A DNA stretch of 54,240 bases from Candidatus Poribacteria bacterium. Lineage in GTDB: Bacteria; Poribacteria; WGA-4E; WGA-3G. The position numbers were made by a program, and so were the translations under genes. The stretch spans positions 1-54,240 of the forward strand of contig JAJDUH010000052.1 of the NCBI GenBank assembly GCA_022826805.1, read 5' to 3'. The notes beneath the pieces were generated by a model that was not told where the DNA came from, made no database searches, and worked only from the letters and a program-made list of their open reading frames with translations. Below are positions 35,336 through 44,219 of the stretch, piece by piece. Positions within the stretch are counted from its first letter, which is position 1. Each line of letters starts with the position of its first letter.

Positions 35336-38300
35336 ATGGGCACCAACGCATGGCATGAACACTGTATATTAAGGGATGATGTCCGACAAGGTAAGCTTGA
35401 ACTCGCAGAATTCGCAGCAGACCTCTACGCCGTGCGAACTGGAGATGCCCCCAATGTCTATCGAGTCCCTAATCTCTTCTTCGACCGTACCTACCCGACC
35501 TATAATCTCAAAACGTTGGCACGCGATGGGCTCCGACGGTTAGCCGGGCAAGGTGGCACCCCCGTCATCACCGTTCAAGTCGCTTACGGCGGCGGAAAAA
35601 CCCACGCACTAATCGCCCTCTTGCACTTGGCAGAACACGGCACTGAATTGCAAGCACATCCGACTGTGCAAGAGTTTTTGGGATTCAGCGGCTTGAACAC
35701 ATTACCACAGGCAAGGGTCGCTATCCTCCCCTTCGACAAATTCGACGTGAAGAATGGGATCTCAGTCGTAAGTCCCGACGGTAAGCACCAGCGAGTTAAA
35801 ACACCGTGGGGAGCGTTAGCGTATCAACTTGCAGGTGATGAAGGACTCGCAACCGTCGCTGAGCACGAAGCCGATTATATTAACCCGGCTGAACAGACGC
35901 TTGTTGGCCTGCTCAAAATACCACAAACGGAAGGATTGTCCACTCTCATCTTGCTTGATGAGGTGCTCATGTACGCCCGCACCGCTGTCAACGATGATCC
36001 AAAACGGTTCGGCATCCTGCAGGACTTTTTCCAAGCACTTACGCAAGCGGTTGACAAAGTCGATCACGCCGCAATCGTAGCAAGTCTCATTACTGCCGAT
36101 ATTATTGCAGACGATCCGACCGGTGCCCCCGTTTTAAATATGCTGGAAGGGGTATTTCATCGCTTGGAAGAAACCGTTGAACCCGTTTCTCGAGATGATA
36201 TTTCAGAATTGCTCCGCCGGCGATTGTTTGAACATGTCGCGCCAGAGAAAACGCGCCGTGCCATTGTCGACCAACTCGTCACAGCGAGACAAAAAGTGCC
36301 ACTTCGCGAGTCAGATAAGCATCAAGAAGCATATGATGTCCTCTTGCGGTCTTATCCATTTCACCCAGCCCTCATTGATGTTTTCTACCAAAAGTGGACG
36401 CAGCTCGGTAATTTCCAAGGGACGCGTGGCATGTTTCGCACATTCGCGCTTCTCCTGAAAGAAGCCGCAGGAAAAGACCCAGCAGCGTTTGTCGGACCAA
36501 GCGCGCTCCTTACGACCGGCACTGAACTTTCGGATGCCGTCCAAGAACTTGTTAAAGCCTGTGATGAAGGCAATCAGTGGACACCCATTCTCACAGGAGA
36601 ACTTGAAAGATCCCACAACATCCAGAAAGATCTACCACTCCTTACTTCCCGAGAAATTGAAACCGCAGTACTGTCCACCTTTTTGCACTCACAACCCATC
36701 GGACAGAAAGCAGAATTGGCGGATCTCTACCTGCTGCTTGCACACGCCCATATTGACCCAATGTCCGTTGAGAAAGGGCTTTCCGAATGGCGAGAAGCGT
36801 CCTGGTTTCTCAAAGAAAACGAGAATAGTTGGGCTTTGGGAACAACTCCTAATCTCACCAACATGCATTTCCGCGCAATGCAGAGAATCAATGAGGACCA
36901 AATCACCGAAGATTTGACGAAACGGATAAGAAGTGCCAACCTCGGTCGAAATGCAGATAACGTTTCTCCGCACACATTGCCCCAGGGATCTACTGATATT
37001 CCCGACACCCCGGAACTACGTTTTGCGGTTGCTGGCCCGGAATATGCAGCAGTCCCAGGTGAAGAAGTTCCCGAATCACTTACTGCTTTTTTCAACAGAA
37101 CTTACCGGAATAATGTCATTGTGCTTGCTCCCGAAAATTCGCTCCTGATAGGTCTTCGCTTGCGCATCCGCAGAATCCTGGGATGGCAGAACATCGAAAA
37201 CAGCGACGACGATATGAACCAATTGATCAAACCACAAAAAACACGGCTATTACAACGCAAGCAAGCGGACGAAACTGGTATGTTAGAATCCGTCATATCA
37301 GCGTATAGTGTGCTAATTGCTATTGACGAGGATGGCGACGTTAAAGCGAGTGCGTTACCATCGGGCGCAGAACAACCCTTTGAGCGCGTTAAAACCGCGT
37401 TGACCGCTGAAGAAAGACTGCTAACAACCTCGCTCGATCCAGAATTACTGACACCAGATAGTTTCTTCGATATCTGGGGAGAAGACGAAACTGTCAAGCC
37501 TGTCCAAGGATTATATGGTATGTTTGCAAGTCTTCCGCGCCTACCCCGACTACTGAACCGACAGGTATTTGTTGATACACTTCGGCGCGGTGTCACAGAA
37601 GGTAAGATTGTACTACGCACCGTCCGTCCAGACGAATCGAAATATACCTATTGGCGCGACGCACCCACTACCGACGAAGATATTTGGAAAAAAGAGTTAG
37701 AAATCGTCCCTGTTGAGCACGCGGAACTTCACTATCTCAACCCCGAACTTTTACGTCCGGGTCAACTACCAGCACTATGGCAAGGTGAGAATACCCCTAT
37801 AACAATAGGAGCAATCCGAGAATTCTTTAACTCGGAAGATGTTCCAAAACTCGCTTCCGATAATATTCTTTTGGAGACCATCCAATCTGCCGTTCAAAAC
37901 GGCTTACTCATGGCGCGCCGCGAAAATAGAGCCTACCTGAAAGAAAAAATTCCTGACGCTAAAATAGCCGATGATCTGGAGTTGCTCGCACCGTTAGAAC
38001 CCATTAGCGGTTCGGAACTCAGTCACAACTCCCTGCCTGACGCGTGGGAGAACGAAACATCGTCTGTCGGTAAGATAGTACACGCGTTAGAGGTTCTCAA
38101 AGGCTCTCCAATTCCGTGGCCATTGGTCGTTGATGCTGTCAACGACGGAAGGGATAAAAGGCTTTTTGAATTCGTTGAAGGCAATCCACCGTGGCCCTGT
38201 GCTGTCGAAGAAGCCGATAAAGTCGGTTTGAAAGTGTCCCAGGCCCCTGTAACCATAGATCCGCAAGACCTTATTGGGAATGACGTAGAATCCGCTTGGG

Positions 38301-38686
38301 AATCTGGACAACCCACACTCGCGCTGATTAAAGAAACACTTGAAGCCAAGAGAGGCATTTCCATCTCTGATGATGTGTTTCGCTATGCCGTAGAACAGGC
38401 TATTAAGGTTGGAATAATTGCTTCAGATGATGAGCCTTTAACCAACGGCTTTTACAAAACTCGGGTGCGAAAGCCAGCATGGATGCGCCATGCTGAATCG
38501 CAGCTTACCGAACTTGAAATTCAGGATTTAAATGAGATGGTTATTGATTTGGCTGAGATCGCACCTGAACTCGATTTCAAGTTTCGCATATCAATTACGG
38601 CTGAAGGGGAGCCCCCATCAAGTGAGATATTGGAAAAGATAAACGAAGCCCTTCGGAAGGTCACGGATAAACTGAAATTTGATTAA
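35336..38686 (+). CDS. DUF499 family ATPase
   Basis: The protein has 1116 residues. The N-terminal P-loop is VAYGGGKTHALIALLHL at about residues 83-99, and Walker B is TLILLDEVLMYA at about residues 204-215. This is the DUF499 ATPase family, large AAA-like proteins found with DUF1156 methyltransferases in predicted restriction-type defence clusters. The second half (GAEQPFERVKTAL, LYGMFASLPRLPRLLN, several winged-helix-like segments) probably binds DNA or partners. It likely drives ATP-dependent DNA handling for the methyltransferase/helicase system. Confidence 0.88.
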   Translation: MGTNAWHEHCILRDDVRQGKLELAEFAADLYAVRTGDAPNVYRVPNLFFDRTYPTYNLKTLARDGLRRLAGQGGTPVITVQVAYGGGKTHALIALLHLAEHGTELQAHPTVQEFLGFSGLNTLPQARVAILPFDKFDVKNGISVVSPDGKHQRVKTPWGALAYQLAGDEGLATVAEHEADYINPAEQTLVGLLKIPQTEGLSTLILLDEVLMYARTAVNDDPKRFGILQDFFQALTQAVDKVDHAAIVASLITADIIADDPTGAPVLNMLEGVFHRLEETVEPVSRDDISELLRRRLFEHVAPEKTRRAIVDQLVTARQKVPLRESDKHQEAYDVLLRSYPFHPALIDVFYQKWTQLGNFQGTRGMFRTFALLLKEAAGKDPAAFVGPSALLTTGTELSDAVQELVKACDEGNQWTPILTGELERSHNIQKDLPLLTSREIETAVLSTFLHSQPIGQKAELADLYLLLAHAHIDPMSVEKGLSEWREASWFLKENENSWALGTTPNLTNMHFRAMQRINEDQITEDLTKRIRSANLGRNADNVSPHTLPQGSTDIPDTPELRFAVAGPEYAAVPGEEVPESLTAFFNRTYRNNVIVLAPENSLLIGLRLRIRRILGWQNIENSDDDMNQLIKPQKTRLLQRKQADETGMLESVISAYSVLIAIDEDGDVKASALPSGAEQPFERVKTALTAEERLLTTSLDPELLTPDSFFDIWGEDETVKPVQGLYGMFASLPRLPRLLNRQVFVDTLRRGVTEGKIVLRTVRPDESKYTYWRDAPTTDEDIWKKELEIVPVEHAELHYLNPELLRPGQLPALWQGENTPITIGAIREFFNSEDVPKLASDNILLETIQSAVQNGLLMARRENRAYLKEKIPDAKIADDLELLAPLEPISGSELSHNSLPDAWENETSSVGKIVHALEVLKGSPIPWPLVVDAVNDGRDKRLFEFVEGNPPWPCAVEEADKVGLKVSQAPVTIDPQDLIGNDVESAWESGQPTLALIKETLEAKRGISISDDVFRYAVEQAIKVGIIASDDEPLTNGFYKTRVRKPAWMRHAESQLTELEIQDLNEMVIDLAEIAPELDFKFRISITAEGEPPSSEILEKINEALRKVTDKLKFD

Positions 38687-38801
38687 GGAGAGGTATTTAT
38701 CAGAGGGAGATGTGGTTTTCTGTAAATCCTACATTTTTTGAAGAAAATAGCATAGATTCGGATTAAATGCGTGTACCCCTAATTTTAAAAGGAGGAAACA
38801 G

Positions 38802-39368
38802 ATGGCAAATCCAAGTATGGCAAATCCAAGAAAAATAAAGGGCATGAACAAGTATCAGAAGAAAGCACACAGGCGCGGTGAAGATCGGTTGCGCGGCAAT
38901 GCGGTAGAATACTACCTCTCCCTCGCCTATTCTTCCAATCCCGATGATCGCGTTGAGGCAATGGACAATCTCTGTCCCTGTCATGTTCGGAAAAGCATTG
39001 ATAAAGTTTGGGTGGCACTGTACAAAGGCTTAGTTGACACAGACGTGCGCGTCCGCAAAGCAGCGTGGCACACACTTGAGGACGGCGGAAACCCGAACGA
39101 TCCGCGACTGCAACCACTCCTTGAAAGAATCACCAAGGAGGAAACTGATCCCAAGTTACGTCAACGCGCCCTCGACCTCATCGCTGCGACCCGAAAGGTT
39201 GAGGAAGAAAAGAAAGCATTGATGGCACAGAAAGCGCACACCTTCCGTGGACGCTGTGACTGGTGTGGTGCGTCAAATGTTCCAGTTAGCTACGATCATG
39301 AGACAGAGTTTGAGACAAATGGCACCAAACGTTTTGCTTTAGTCTGTGAAGCGTGCGAAACTGAGTAA
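38802..39368 (+). CDS. HEAT-repeat and zinc-ribbon protein
   Basis: The protein has 188 residues. AAAGGAGGAAACAG precedes the first ATG. The first ten codons are a 15-bp tandem duplication (MANPS then MANPR), so two ATGs are possible starts. Residues about 45-115 form HEAT-like helices (DDRVEAMDNL, TDVRVRKAAWHTL), and the C-terminus has a zinc ribbon, CDWCGAS with VCEACE. I do not know its function. It follows the DUF499 gene by 115 bp and may be a small accessory of the island. Confidence 0.75.
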   Translation: MANPSMANPRKIKGMNKYQKKAHRRGEDRLRGNAVEYYLSLAYSSNPDDRVEAMDNLCPCHVRKSIDKVWVALYKGLVDTDVRVRKAAWHTLEDGGNPNDPRLQPLLERITKEETDPKLRQRALDLIAATRKVEEEKKALMAQKAHTFRGRCDWCGASNVPVSYDHETEFETNGTKRFALVCEACETE

Positions 39369-39401
39369 AACAGATTTAGACAAAGTTAGAGAAAGACGTT
39401 T

Positions 39402-39935
39402 ATGGCAACCCATAATCAAATATTCGAGGGATATACCGACTTCATTGCGACACGCGGGGTTAGAGAGTACCGAGAGACGATCCCGATCTGGGTAAATGCC
39501 GAAGATATTGTCTTGGAAATCGGGTGTGAGTGGGGAACGACGACTACCTTGATTGCCCCGCATTGTAAGAAAGTTATCGGGACTGACATCAGCCCTAAAT
39601 GTATTGAACGTGCAAGAGAAACGCACCCTGAACTCCACTTTGAAGTCCTGGACGGCTTCGATGTTAGGGCAGCACTCGAACTTGGAAAGATGGTTGAATG
39701 CCGTGAGGCATTCAGCCCATTTAATAAAATTTACATTGATATTTCTGGCTTGTCGGGTTACAATTCTCTGCTCGACACGATTGCACTCCTCACGTCCTAC
39801 GCCACAGTGCTGCGCCCAGAGGCAATTATCGTTAAAAGCGGGGCTCTAAAACGTTTTGCGGGACACTGCAATGCCTGGCGTTCACCAGATAATATGGTGA
39901 AATCTAAAAATCGCCCAAATGCCCCACCCCCCTGA
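39402..39935 (+). CDS. Small class I methyltransferase, C-terminus altered by a repeat
   Basis: The protein has 177 residues. The SAM-binding motif is VLEIGCEWGTTTTLIA at about residues 46-61, followed by GTDISPKCIERAR. FNKIYIDISGLSGYN and IIVKSGALKRF suggest an rRNA-type or general methyltransferase. The last codons (RPNAPPP) and the TGA stop are made by the C-rich arm of a nested hairpin repeat, so the gene has probably lost its original 3' end or had it replaced. It follows the HEAT/zinc-ribbon gene by 33 bp. Confidence 0.75.
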   Translation: MATHNQIFEGYTDFIATRGVREYRETIPIWVNAEDIVLEIGCEWGTTTTLIAPHCKKVIGTDISPKCIERARETHPELHFEVLDGFDVRAALELGKMVECREAFSPFNKIYIDISGLSGYNSLLDTIALLTSYATVLRPEAIIVKSGALKRFAGHCNAWRSPDNMVKSKNRPNAPPP

Positions 39936-39988
39936 TAAGGGCGGGGAATGCCACACGGCATTCATACCGTTGATTCATAAAGGGGGGT
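39926..39988. repeat. Hairpin repeat nested in a C/G-rich hairpin
   Basis: Outer arms are ACCCCCCT (39926-39933) and AGGGGGGT (39981-39988). Between them sits a variable-stem hairpin in reverse orientation: GAATGCC (39946-39952), ACAC, GGCATTC (39957-39963), with constant flank ATACCGTTGATT. Confidence 0.85.
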
Positions 39989-40133
39989 TGGTCTTATATT
40001 GTAAGGTGTCCACTTAATTCTGAGATCTACCAGAAATAAAAAATAAGTTCACGACTTTTCCATTTCATCCCTAAAAAGAAAAATAAAAAAATGAAGAAAA
40101 ATTAATTGGGATGCAACGAAGTAAATAACATCT

Positions 40134-40434
40134 CAAATTGTGCTATTAGCGCACAATTTGTCTTTGTATTACATTTTGTGCTATTAAAATCCAAGCCAGT
40201 TTCTTATAGACATAGCACCCCTGAATCAACGGTATGAATGCCGTATGGCATTCACCGGGGGTGCGGAGACTTAAATGCCCAACGTTCTATAGATATAACA
40301 CCCCTGAATCAACGGTATGAATGCCGTGTGGCATTCACCGGGGGTGAAGAACATGCTGAAAAAGTTCTTTAAACACGTAGAATTCGTTAGTAGCAACTTA
40401 GGTTATTAAAGCACAATTTGTCTTTGTATTACAT
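40134..40434. mobile_element. MITE-like insertion with 24-bp direct repeats
   Basis: An identical 24-bp sequence starting GCACAATTTGTC is at 40151-40174 and 40411-40434. The first copy is half of a perfect palindrome with CAAATTGTGC (40134-40143). Between the direct repeats (40175-40410) is an element of the 13751 type: right end TAGCAACTTAGGTTATT, two TATAGACATA/TATAGATATA blocks, each followed by a hairpin. Here both hairpin loops hold a variable-stem repeat (stems 40235-40254 and 40318-40337) in place of GCT. The gap 39989-40133 holds only AT-rich sequence. No gene is inside. Confidence 0.7.
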
Positions 40435-40448
40435 GAAGTGAGTTTGAC

Positions 40449-41006
40449 ATGATACCTGATGATGTGTACGTACACAAAACAGTAGAAGGTGATGCCGAGG
40501 CATTCAACGAACTCGTTAACCGGCATCATTCAAAAATCTATGGACTTGCCTATCGGATGCTCGGTAATCGAGAAGACGCTGCCGACGCGACACAGGAAAC
40601 GTTTTTAGAAGCATACAAATCAATCAATGCCTTTCGATTCCAATCACAGTTCGGGACCTGGTTGTATCGTATCGGCATCAACACATGCCAGCAGTATATC
40701 CGCAAGTCACAATCGCACGATCACAAGCTTACTGCCTATACGAGAGAGGCTGAAATCGGCGGTATCGTTTCTGACGAAGATGCCCCTGAGCGTTCGGTGC
40801 TTAAGGACGAGCAAAACGAAATAGTTCAAGGTGCCATCAATTGGTTGCCACCGAAGCAGCGTGAGGTGGTCACATTGTACTACATGCAACACCTCAAATA
40901 TCGAGAAATCGCTGAGGTGCTGAATTGTTCAGAAGGCACAGTTGCATCGCGATTGAATCAGGCATTGAAAAATCTCAAACGGAAACTGAGTAAATATTAT
41001 CTTTAG
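40449..41006 (+). CDS. ECF RNA polymerase sigma factor
   Basis: The protein has 185 residues, a usual ECF (sigma-70 family group 4, SigW/RpoE-like) size. Region 2 is present (YGLAYRMLGNREDAADATQ, FGTWLYRIGINTCQQYIRK), and so is region 4 (LPPKQREVVTLYYMQHL, YREIAEVLNCSEGTVASRL). It directs RNA polymerase to a stress or surface-related regulon. The anti-sigma gene begins 15 bp downstream. The start lies 15 bp after the right direct repeat of a MITE-like element, which may have changed its promoter. Confidence 0.93.
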   Translation: MIPDDVYVHKTVEGDAEAFNELVNRHHSKIYGLAYRMLGNREDAADATQETFLEAYKSINAFRFQSQFGTWLYRIGINTCQQYIRKSQSHDHKLTAYTREAEIGGIVSDEDAPERSVLKDEQNEIVQGAINWLPPKQREVVTLYYMQHLKYREIAEVLNCSEGTVASRLNQALKNLKRKLSKYYL

Positions 41007-41021
41007 AAAGGAGATGTCTTA

Positions 41022-41744
41022 ATGAATTGCGAACAGACTCTTAACAATCTGCCGCACCTGGTCCAGCAGGAAAACGCAGAAATGAGAGAAACAACTTCTG
41101 ATGGCATCTCTCGGCGCGCGCTTTTGGAGCATTTGCGAACCTGTCCAGAGTGTCAGATGGCGTACGAGGCGTTATGGCAAACTGCGAGTATGTTGGAGAG
41201 CGTAGAAGAACCAACGCCGCCGCTGGAACTGGTTGGTAACATCCAGCAGCAAATACGTTCCGTTCACAAAAGGCAGCAGGTGGCACTCTTTGCGAATCCA
41301 TTGGCGTGGTGCCTGGATCGGTTGAAGTTAGACTTCTCTCCAAGGTTTGTGAACGCCACAGCCCTGCTTTTCTATATCATTGCCTCCTGTTTTTTCGTAA
41401 AACTTGCGTTCTTTACAAACCCGCAGGCACCGGAATTAGGTTTGACCGCTATGGAAAAAACACGGCTCCAACAGGTTAGGATCTCTCCGACACCGTGGGC
41501 GCTCATGAAAGACGTTAAGCCAAAGGCTGAAAATACGGACACACCGGAGCAGGTGGTAATTGCTGCTATCCGGCACGAACACAATCATTTCTTCACAACG
41601 GGGCGAGACACCTCCGGCACCTGGCACACCAGCGCAGTGGCTACCGGCGAACAAATAGACGAACCGCGCGTTGTCAACTACCGCCAAAGTGCCGTGAGTG
41701 AGAAGCTCACTGTGTTTTGGAATGATATTAAAACAGAATTGTAG
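41022..41744 (+). CDS. Zinc-finger anti-sigma factor, membrane-bound
   Basis: The protein has 240 residues. The N-terminal zinc anti-sigma motif is HLRTCPECQMAYEAL (H-x3-C-x2-C), which holds the sigma factor. A single membrane helix follows at about residues 110-130 (ALLFYIIASCFFVKLAFF), and the last 110 residues would lie outside the cytoplasm as a sensor. AGAAAGGAGATGTCTTA precedes the ATG. Together with the ECF gene it forms a two-gene signalling unit. Confidence 0.88.
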   Translation: MNCEQTLNNLPHLVQQENAEMRETTSDGISRRALLEHLRTCPECQMAYEALWQTASMLESVEEPTPPLELVGNIQQQIRSVHKRQQVALFANPLAWCLDRLKLDFSPRFVNATALLFYIIASCFFVKLAFFTNPQAPELGLTAMEKTRLQQVRISPTPWALMKDVKPKAENTDTPEQVVIAAIRHEHNHFFTTGRDTSGTWHTSAVATGEQIDEPRVVNYRQSAVSEKLTVFWNDIKTEL

Positions 41745-41817
41745 ACCTGTAGGTGCCCCTACCTGACTCTCGTAAGCGCGCCTACAGCGTCGCAAGTCCC
41801 GTCTTTTCGACAGATAC

Positions 41818-41995
41818 AGAACTTACGCAAATTGAGCAAATATCGGACATTTGGACCCAAAAAAGCGGTATTTTCTATATTTTTAACCCCCTCAATCCCC
41901 CAACCCCCCATATAATCAACGGTATGAATGCCGTGTGGCATTCACCGCCCTTATCAGGGGGGTAGGGGGACTTTAAGAAGCAGTGCGTAAGTCCT
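41818..41995. mobile_element. MITE with ACTTACGCA ends, containing nested hairpins
   Basis: Terminal inverted repeats are AGAACTTACGCA (41818-41829) and TGCGTAAGTCCT (41984-41995), 11 of 12 bases complementary. Inside are C-rich and G-rich arms CCCCCC (41904-41909) and GGGGGG (41957-41962), and between those a variable-stem hairpin TGAATGCC-GTGT-GGCATTCA (41925-41944). Three levels of nesting are visible. Confidence 0.75.
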
Positions 41996-42028
41996 AAGAT
42001 ACTTGAAAATACGCTTTTTAAGTATCTT
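41996..42028 (+). terminator. Hairpin AAGATACTT/AAGTATCTT
   Basis: Perfect 9-bp arms at 41996-42004 and 42020-42028 with a 15-nt loop ending in a T run. It could end the sigma/anti-sigma transcript, though no T tract follows the right arm. Confidence 0.4.
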
Positions 42029-42096
42029 CCTACCATTTGACTGCCCTTTCTGAAAACCTCAGAAAAATTCAATAACTCCACGAACAGATAAAAAAT

Positions 42097-42125
42097 TTGA
42101 CACATAATCCTTTTTTGTGTACAAT
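42097..42125 (+). promoter_or_regulatory. Promoter of the peptide transporter operon
   Basis: TTGACA (42097-42102), 17-bp spacer, TACAAT (42120-42125). It is 39 bp before the first ATPase gene. Confidence 0.75.
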
Positions 42126-42164
42126 AGCCGAAAGCTTGGAACAGTATCAAGGTAACCCAAGAGA

Positions 42165-43205
42165 ATGGCTTCAGCAGAAAAAACATCTTACGCACAACCG
42201 CTTCTCGAAATTTCTGGTTTAAAAACAGTCTTTCCAACAGATGATGGCATAGTAAATGCTGTGAACGATGTTAGCTTCTCCATTGGGCGCGGGCAGACCG
42301 TGGGCGTTGTCGGTGAGAGTGGCTGCGGGAAAAGTATTACTGGACTCTCAATGCTTCAACTCGTGCCGCCCCCAGGACGCATTGAAAACGGTGAGATCCT
42401 GTTTTACCGAAACGGTGCCGATGAACCCTTGGATATTGCCCAAGTGTCCCCGAAAAGCGAGTTGATGCGTGTAATCCGCGGCAACGAAATCGCAATCATC
42501 TTCCAAGAACCGATGACCTCCCTCAATCCAGTCTATACCGTTGGAAACCAGATCGCCGAAGCAATTGTATTACACGAACAGGTCGACAAAAAAACGGCGC
42601 GCGAACGCGCAATTGAGATGATCGCTCGCGTCGGTATACCTGCTCCTGCACAACGCGTTGATGAATATCCACACCAGCTTTCCGGTGGTATGCGCCAGCG
42701 CGTTATGATTGCAATGGCACTTTGCTGTTCACCGACCCTGCTTATCGCAGATGAACCGACGACCGCGCTTGATGTCACTATTCAAGCCCAGGTCCTCGGA
42801 CTCATGCAGGAACTCCAAGCAGAGATGGGGATGGCAATCATGCTCATCACACACGATCTTGGCGTTATCGCTGATCTCGCTGACGAAGTTGTCGTTATGT
42901 ATTCAGGACGCGTTGTCGAAAAAGGCACCGTTGACGATATTTTCTATAACCCCCTGCATCCCTACACACAAGGTTTGCTGAAATCCATACCCGTCCTTGG
43001 AAAAATATCAGAAAAGACATTACCTTCTATTCCGGGAACAGTGCCCCATCCATTAACACTACCAAGAGGGTGTTCGTTTGGACCCCGATGTCCAGAGCGG
43101 ATGCCGGAATGCGACCAGATGCCAGAACTCGCTGGCGTCAATGGAAAATCCGAGAACGGTGGACACGCTGTCCGATGCTGGCTTCACACAGATTTAGAAG
43201 GTTAA
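42165..43205 (+). CDS. Peptide ABC transporter ATPase, DppD/OppD type
   Basis: The protein has 346 residues. Walker A is GESGCGKSITGL, the signature is QLSGGMRQRVMIA, and Walker B is LLIADEPTTALD, followed by the switch His in ITHDLG. The C-terminal oligopeptide-transporter extension contains GCSFGPRCPERMPEC, whose Cys residues are typical of DppD/OppD. It powers uptake of di- or oligopeptides, or another substrate of this transporter class, at the inner membrane. It is the first gene of a six-gene operon. Confidence 0.93.
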   Translation: MASAEKTSYAQPLLEISGLKTVFPTDDGIVNAVNDVSFSIGRGQTVGVVGESGCGKSITGLSMLQLVPPPGRIENGEILFYRNGADEPLDIAQVSPKSELMRVIRGNEIAIIFQEPMTSLNPVYTVGNQIAEAIVLHEQVDKKTARERAIEMIARVGIPAPAQRVDEYPHQLSGGMRQRVMIAMALCCSPTLLIADEPTTALDVTIQAQVLGLMQELQAEMGMAIMLITHDLGVIADLADEVVVMYSGRVVEKGTVDDIFYNPLHPYTQGLLKSIPVLGKISEKTLPSIPGTVPHPLTLPRGCSFGPRCPERMPECDQMPELAGVNGKSENGGHAVRCWLHTDLEG

Positions 43206-43218
43206 GGGTTTGAAAAAA

Positions 43219-44217
43219 ATGACAAAACTGCTTGAAGTGAACGATCTCCGAAAATACTTCCCAATCCAGAAAGGCATTTTTCAACGTACCGTTGGCTATG
43301 TCAAAGCGGTTGATGGTATCAGTTTCGACGTGCAACGTGGGGAAACGCTCGGCCTCGTCGGTGAAAGTGGATGCGGTAAGACGACTGCAGGCAGATGTCT
43401 ACTCCGATTAATTCCGCCGACAAGCGGGAGTTTCATTTTCGGCGAGGAACAGGTAGATTTGGCGAAATTGACCCATCAAGAGATGCGTCCTTTCCGCAGA
43501 CGTATCCAGATGATTTTCCAAGACCCGCACGCCTCACTGAATCCACGGATGACAGTAGGGGATATTGTCGGGGAGCCGATGCGCGTCAATCGGACAGAGG
43601 AAGGTAGCGCACTTCAAGACAGGATCGTTGAACTCCTTGAGTCTGTAGGACTGAGATCGCAGGATACGCGTCGTTATCCACACGCATTCAGTGGCGGACA
43701 ACGCCAACGCATCGGTATTGCACGGGCGTTAGCACTCCAACCCGAACTCATCGTCGCAGATGAGCCGGTCTCGGCACTCGATGTCTCGGTGCAAGCACAG
43801 ATTCTGAATCTATTAGCAGAACTCCGAGAAAAGTTTCAACTCTCCTATATCTTTATCGCTCACGATTTAAGCGTTGTCGAACATATCAGCGATCGCGTTG
43901 CAGTTATGTATCTCGGCAAAATTGTAGAGATTAGTGATGCGGAAACCCTCTACCAATCGCCGAAGCACCCTTACACGGAGGCATTGATATCCGCCGTGCC
44001 GCTCCCGGATCCGAATGCGCAGCGCAAGCGCGAACATATTCGCCTTGAAGGTGATGTTCCCGATCCATCGCAGCCACCCACGGGCTGCTACTTCCATCCA
44101 AGATGTCGCTACGCAACCGATATATGCAAACAAGAAACACCGGAACTCCGTCAGGTAGCGCAAGGCGTTCAGGTGGCATGCCATCATAGCGATACATTGG
44201 CGTTACAGGGGGTTTAG
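43219..44217 (+). CDS. Peptide ABC transporter ATPase, DppF/OppF type
   Basis: The protein has 332 residues from the ATG preceded by AAGGG; a TTG nine bases upstream is an equally possible start. Walker A is GESGCGKTTAGR, the signature is FSGGQRQRIGIAR, Walker B is LIVADEPVSALD and the switch is IAHDLS. The C-terminal GCYFHPRCRYATDIC is the DppF/OppF Cys-rich tail. It pairs with the DppD-type subunit 14 bp upstream. Two bases separate it from the nucleotidyltransferase-HEPN gene. Confidence 0.92.
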   Translation: MTKLLEVNDLRKYFPIQKGIFQRTVGYVKAVDGISFDVQRGETLGLVGESGCGKTTAGRCLLRLIPPTSGSFIFGEEQVDLAKLTHQEMRPFRRRIQMIFQDPHASLNPRMTVGDIVGEPMRVNRTEEGSALQDRIVELLESVGLRSQDTRRYPHAFSGGQRQRIGIARALALQPELIVADEPVSALDVSVQAQILNLLAELREKFQLSYIFIAHDLSVVEHISDRVAVMYLGKIVEISDAETLYQSPKHPYTEALISAVPLPDPNAQRKREHIRLEGDVPDPSQPPTGCYFHPRCRYATDICKQETPELRQVAQGVQVACHHSDTLALQGV

Positions 44218-44219
44218 CG

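Noticed and set aside
37102..37620. Minus-strand frame of 172 codons inside the DUF499 gene
   Set aside because: Ser/Arg-rich shadow of the plus-strand coding sequence.
25567..38686. Complete DISARM system
   Set aside because: A DISARM-like helicase and a methyltransferase are present, but no DUF1998 proteins or PLD nuclease were seen.
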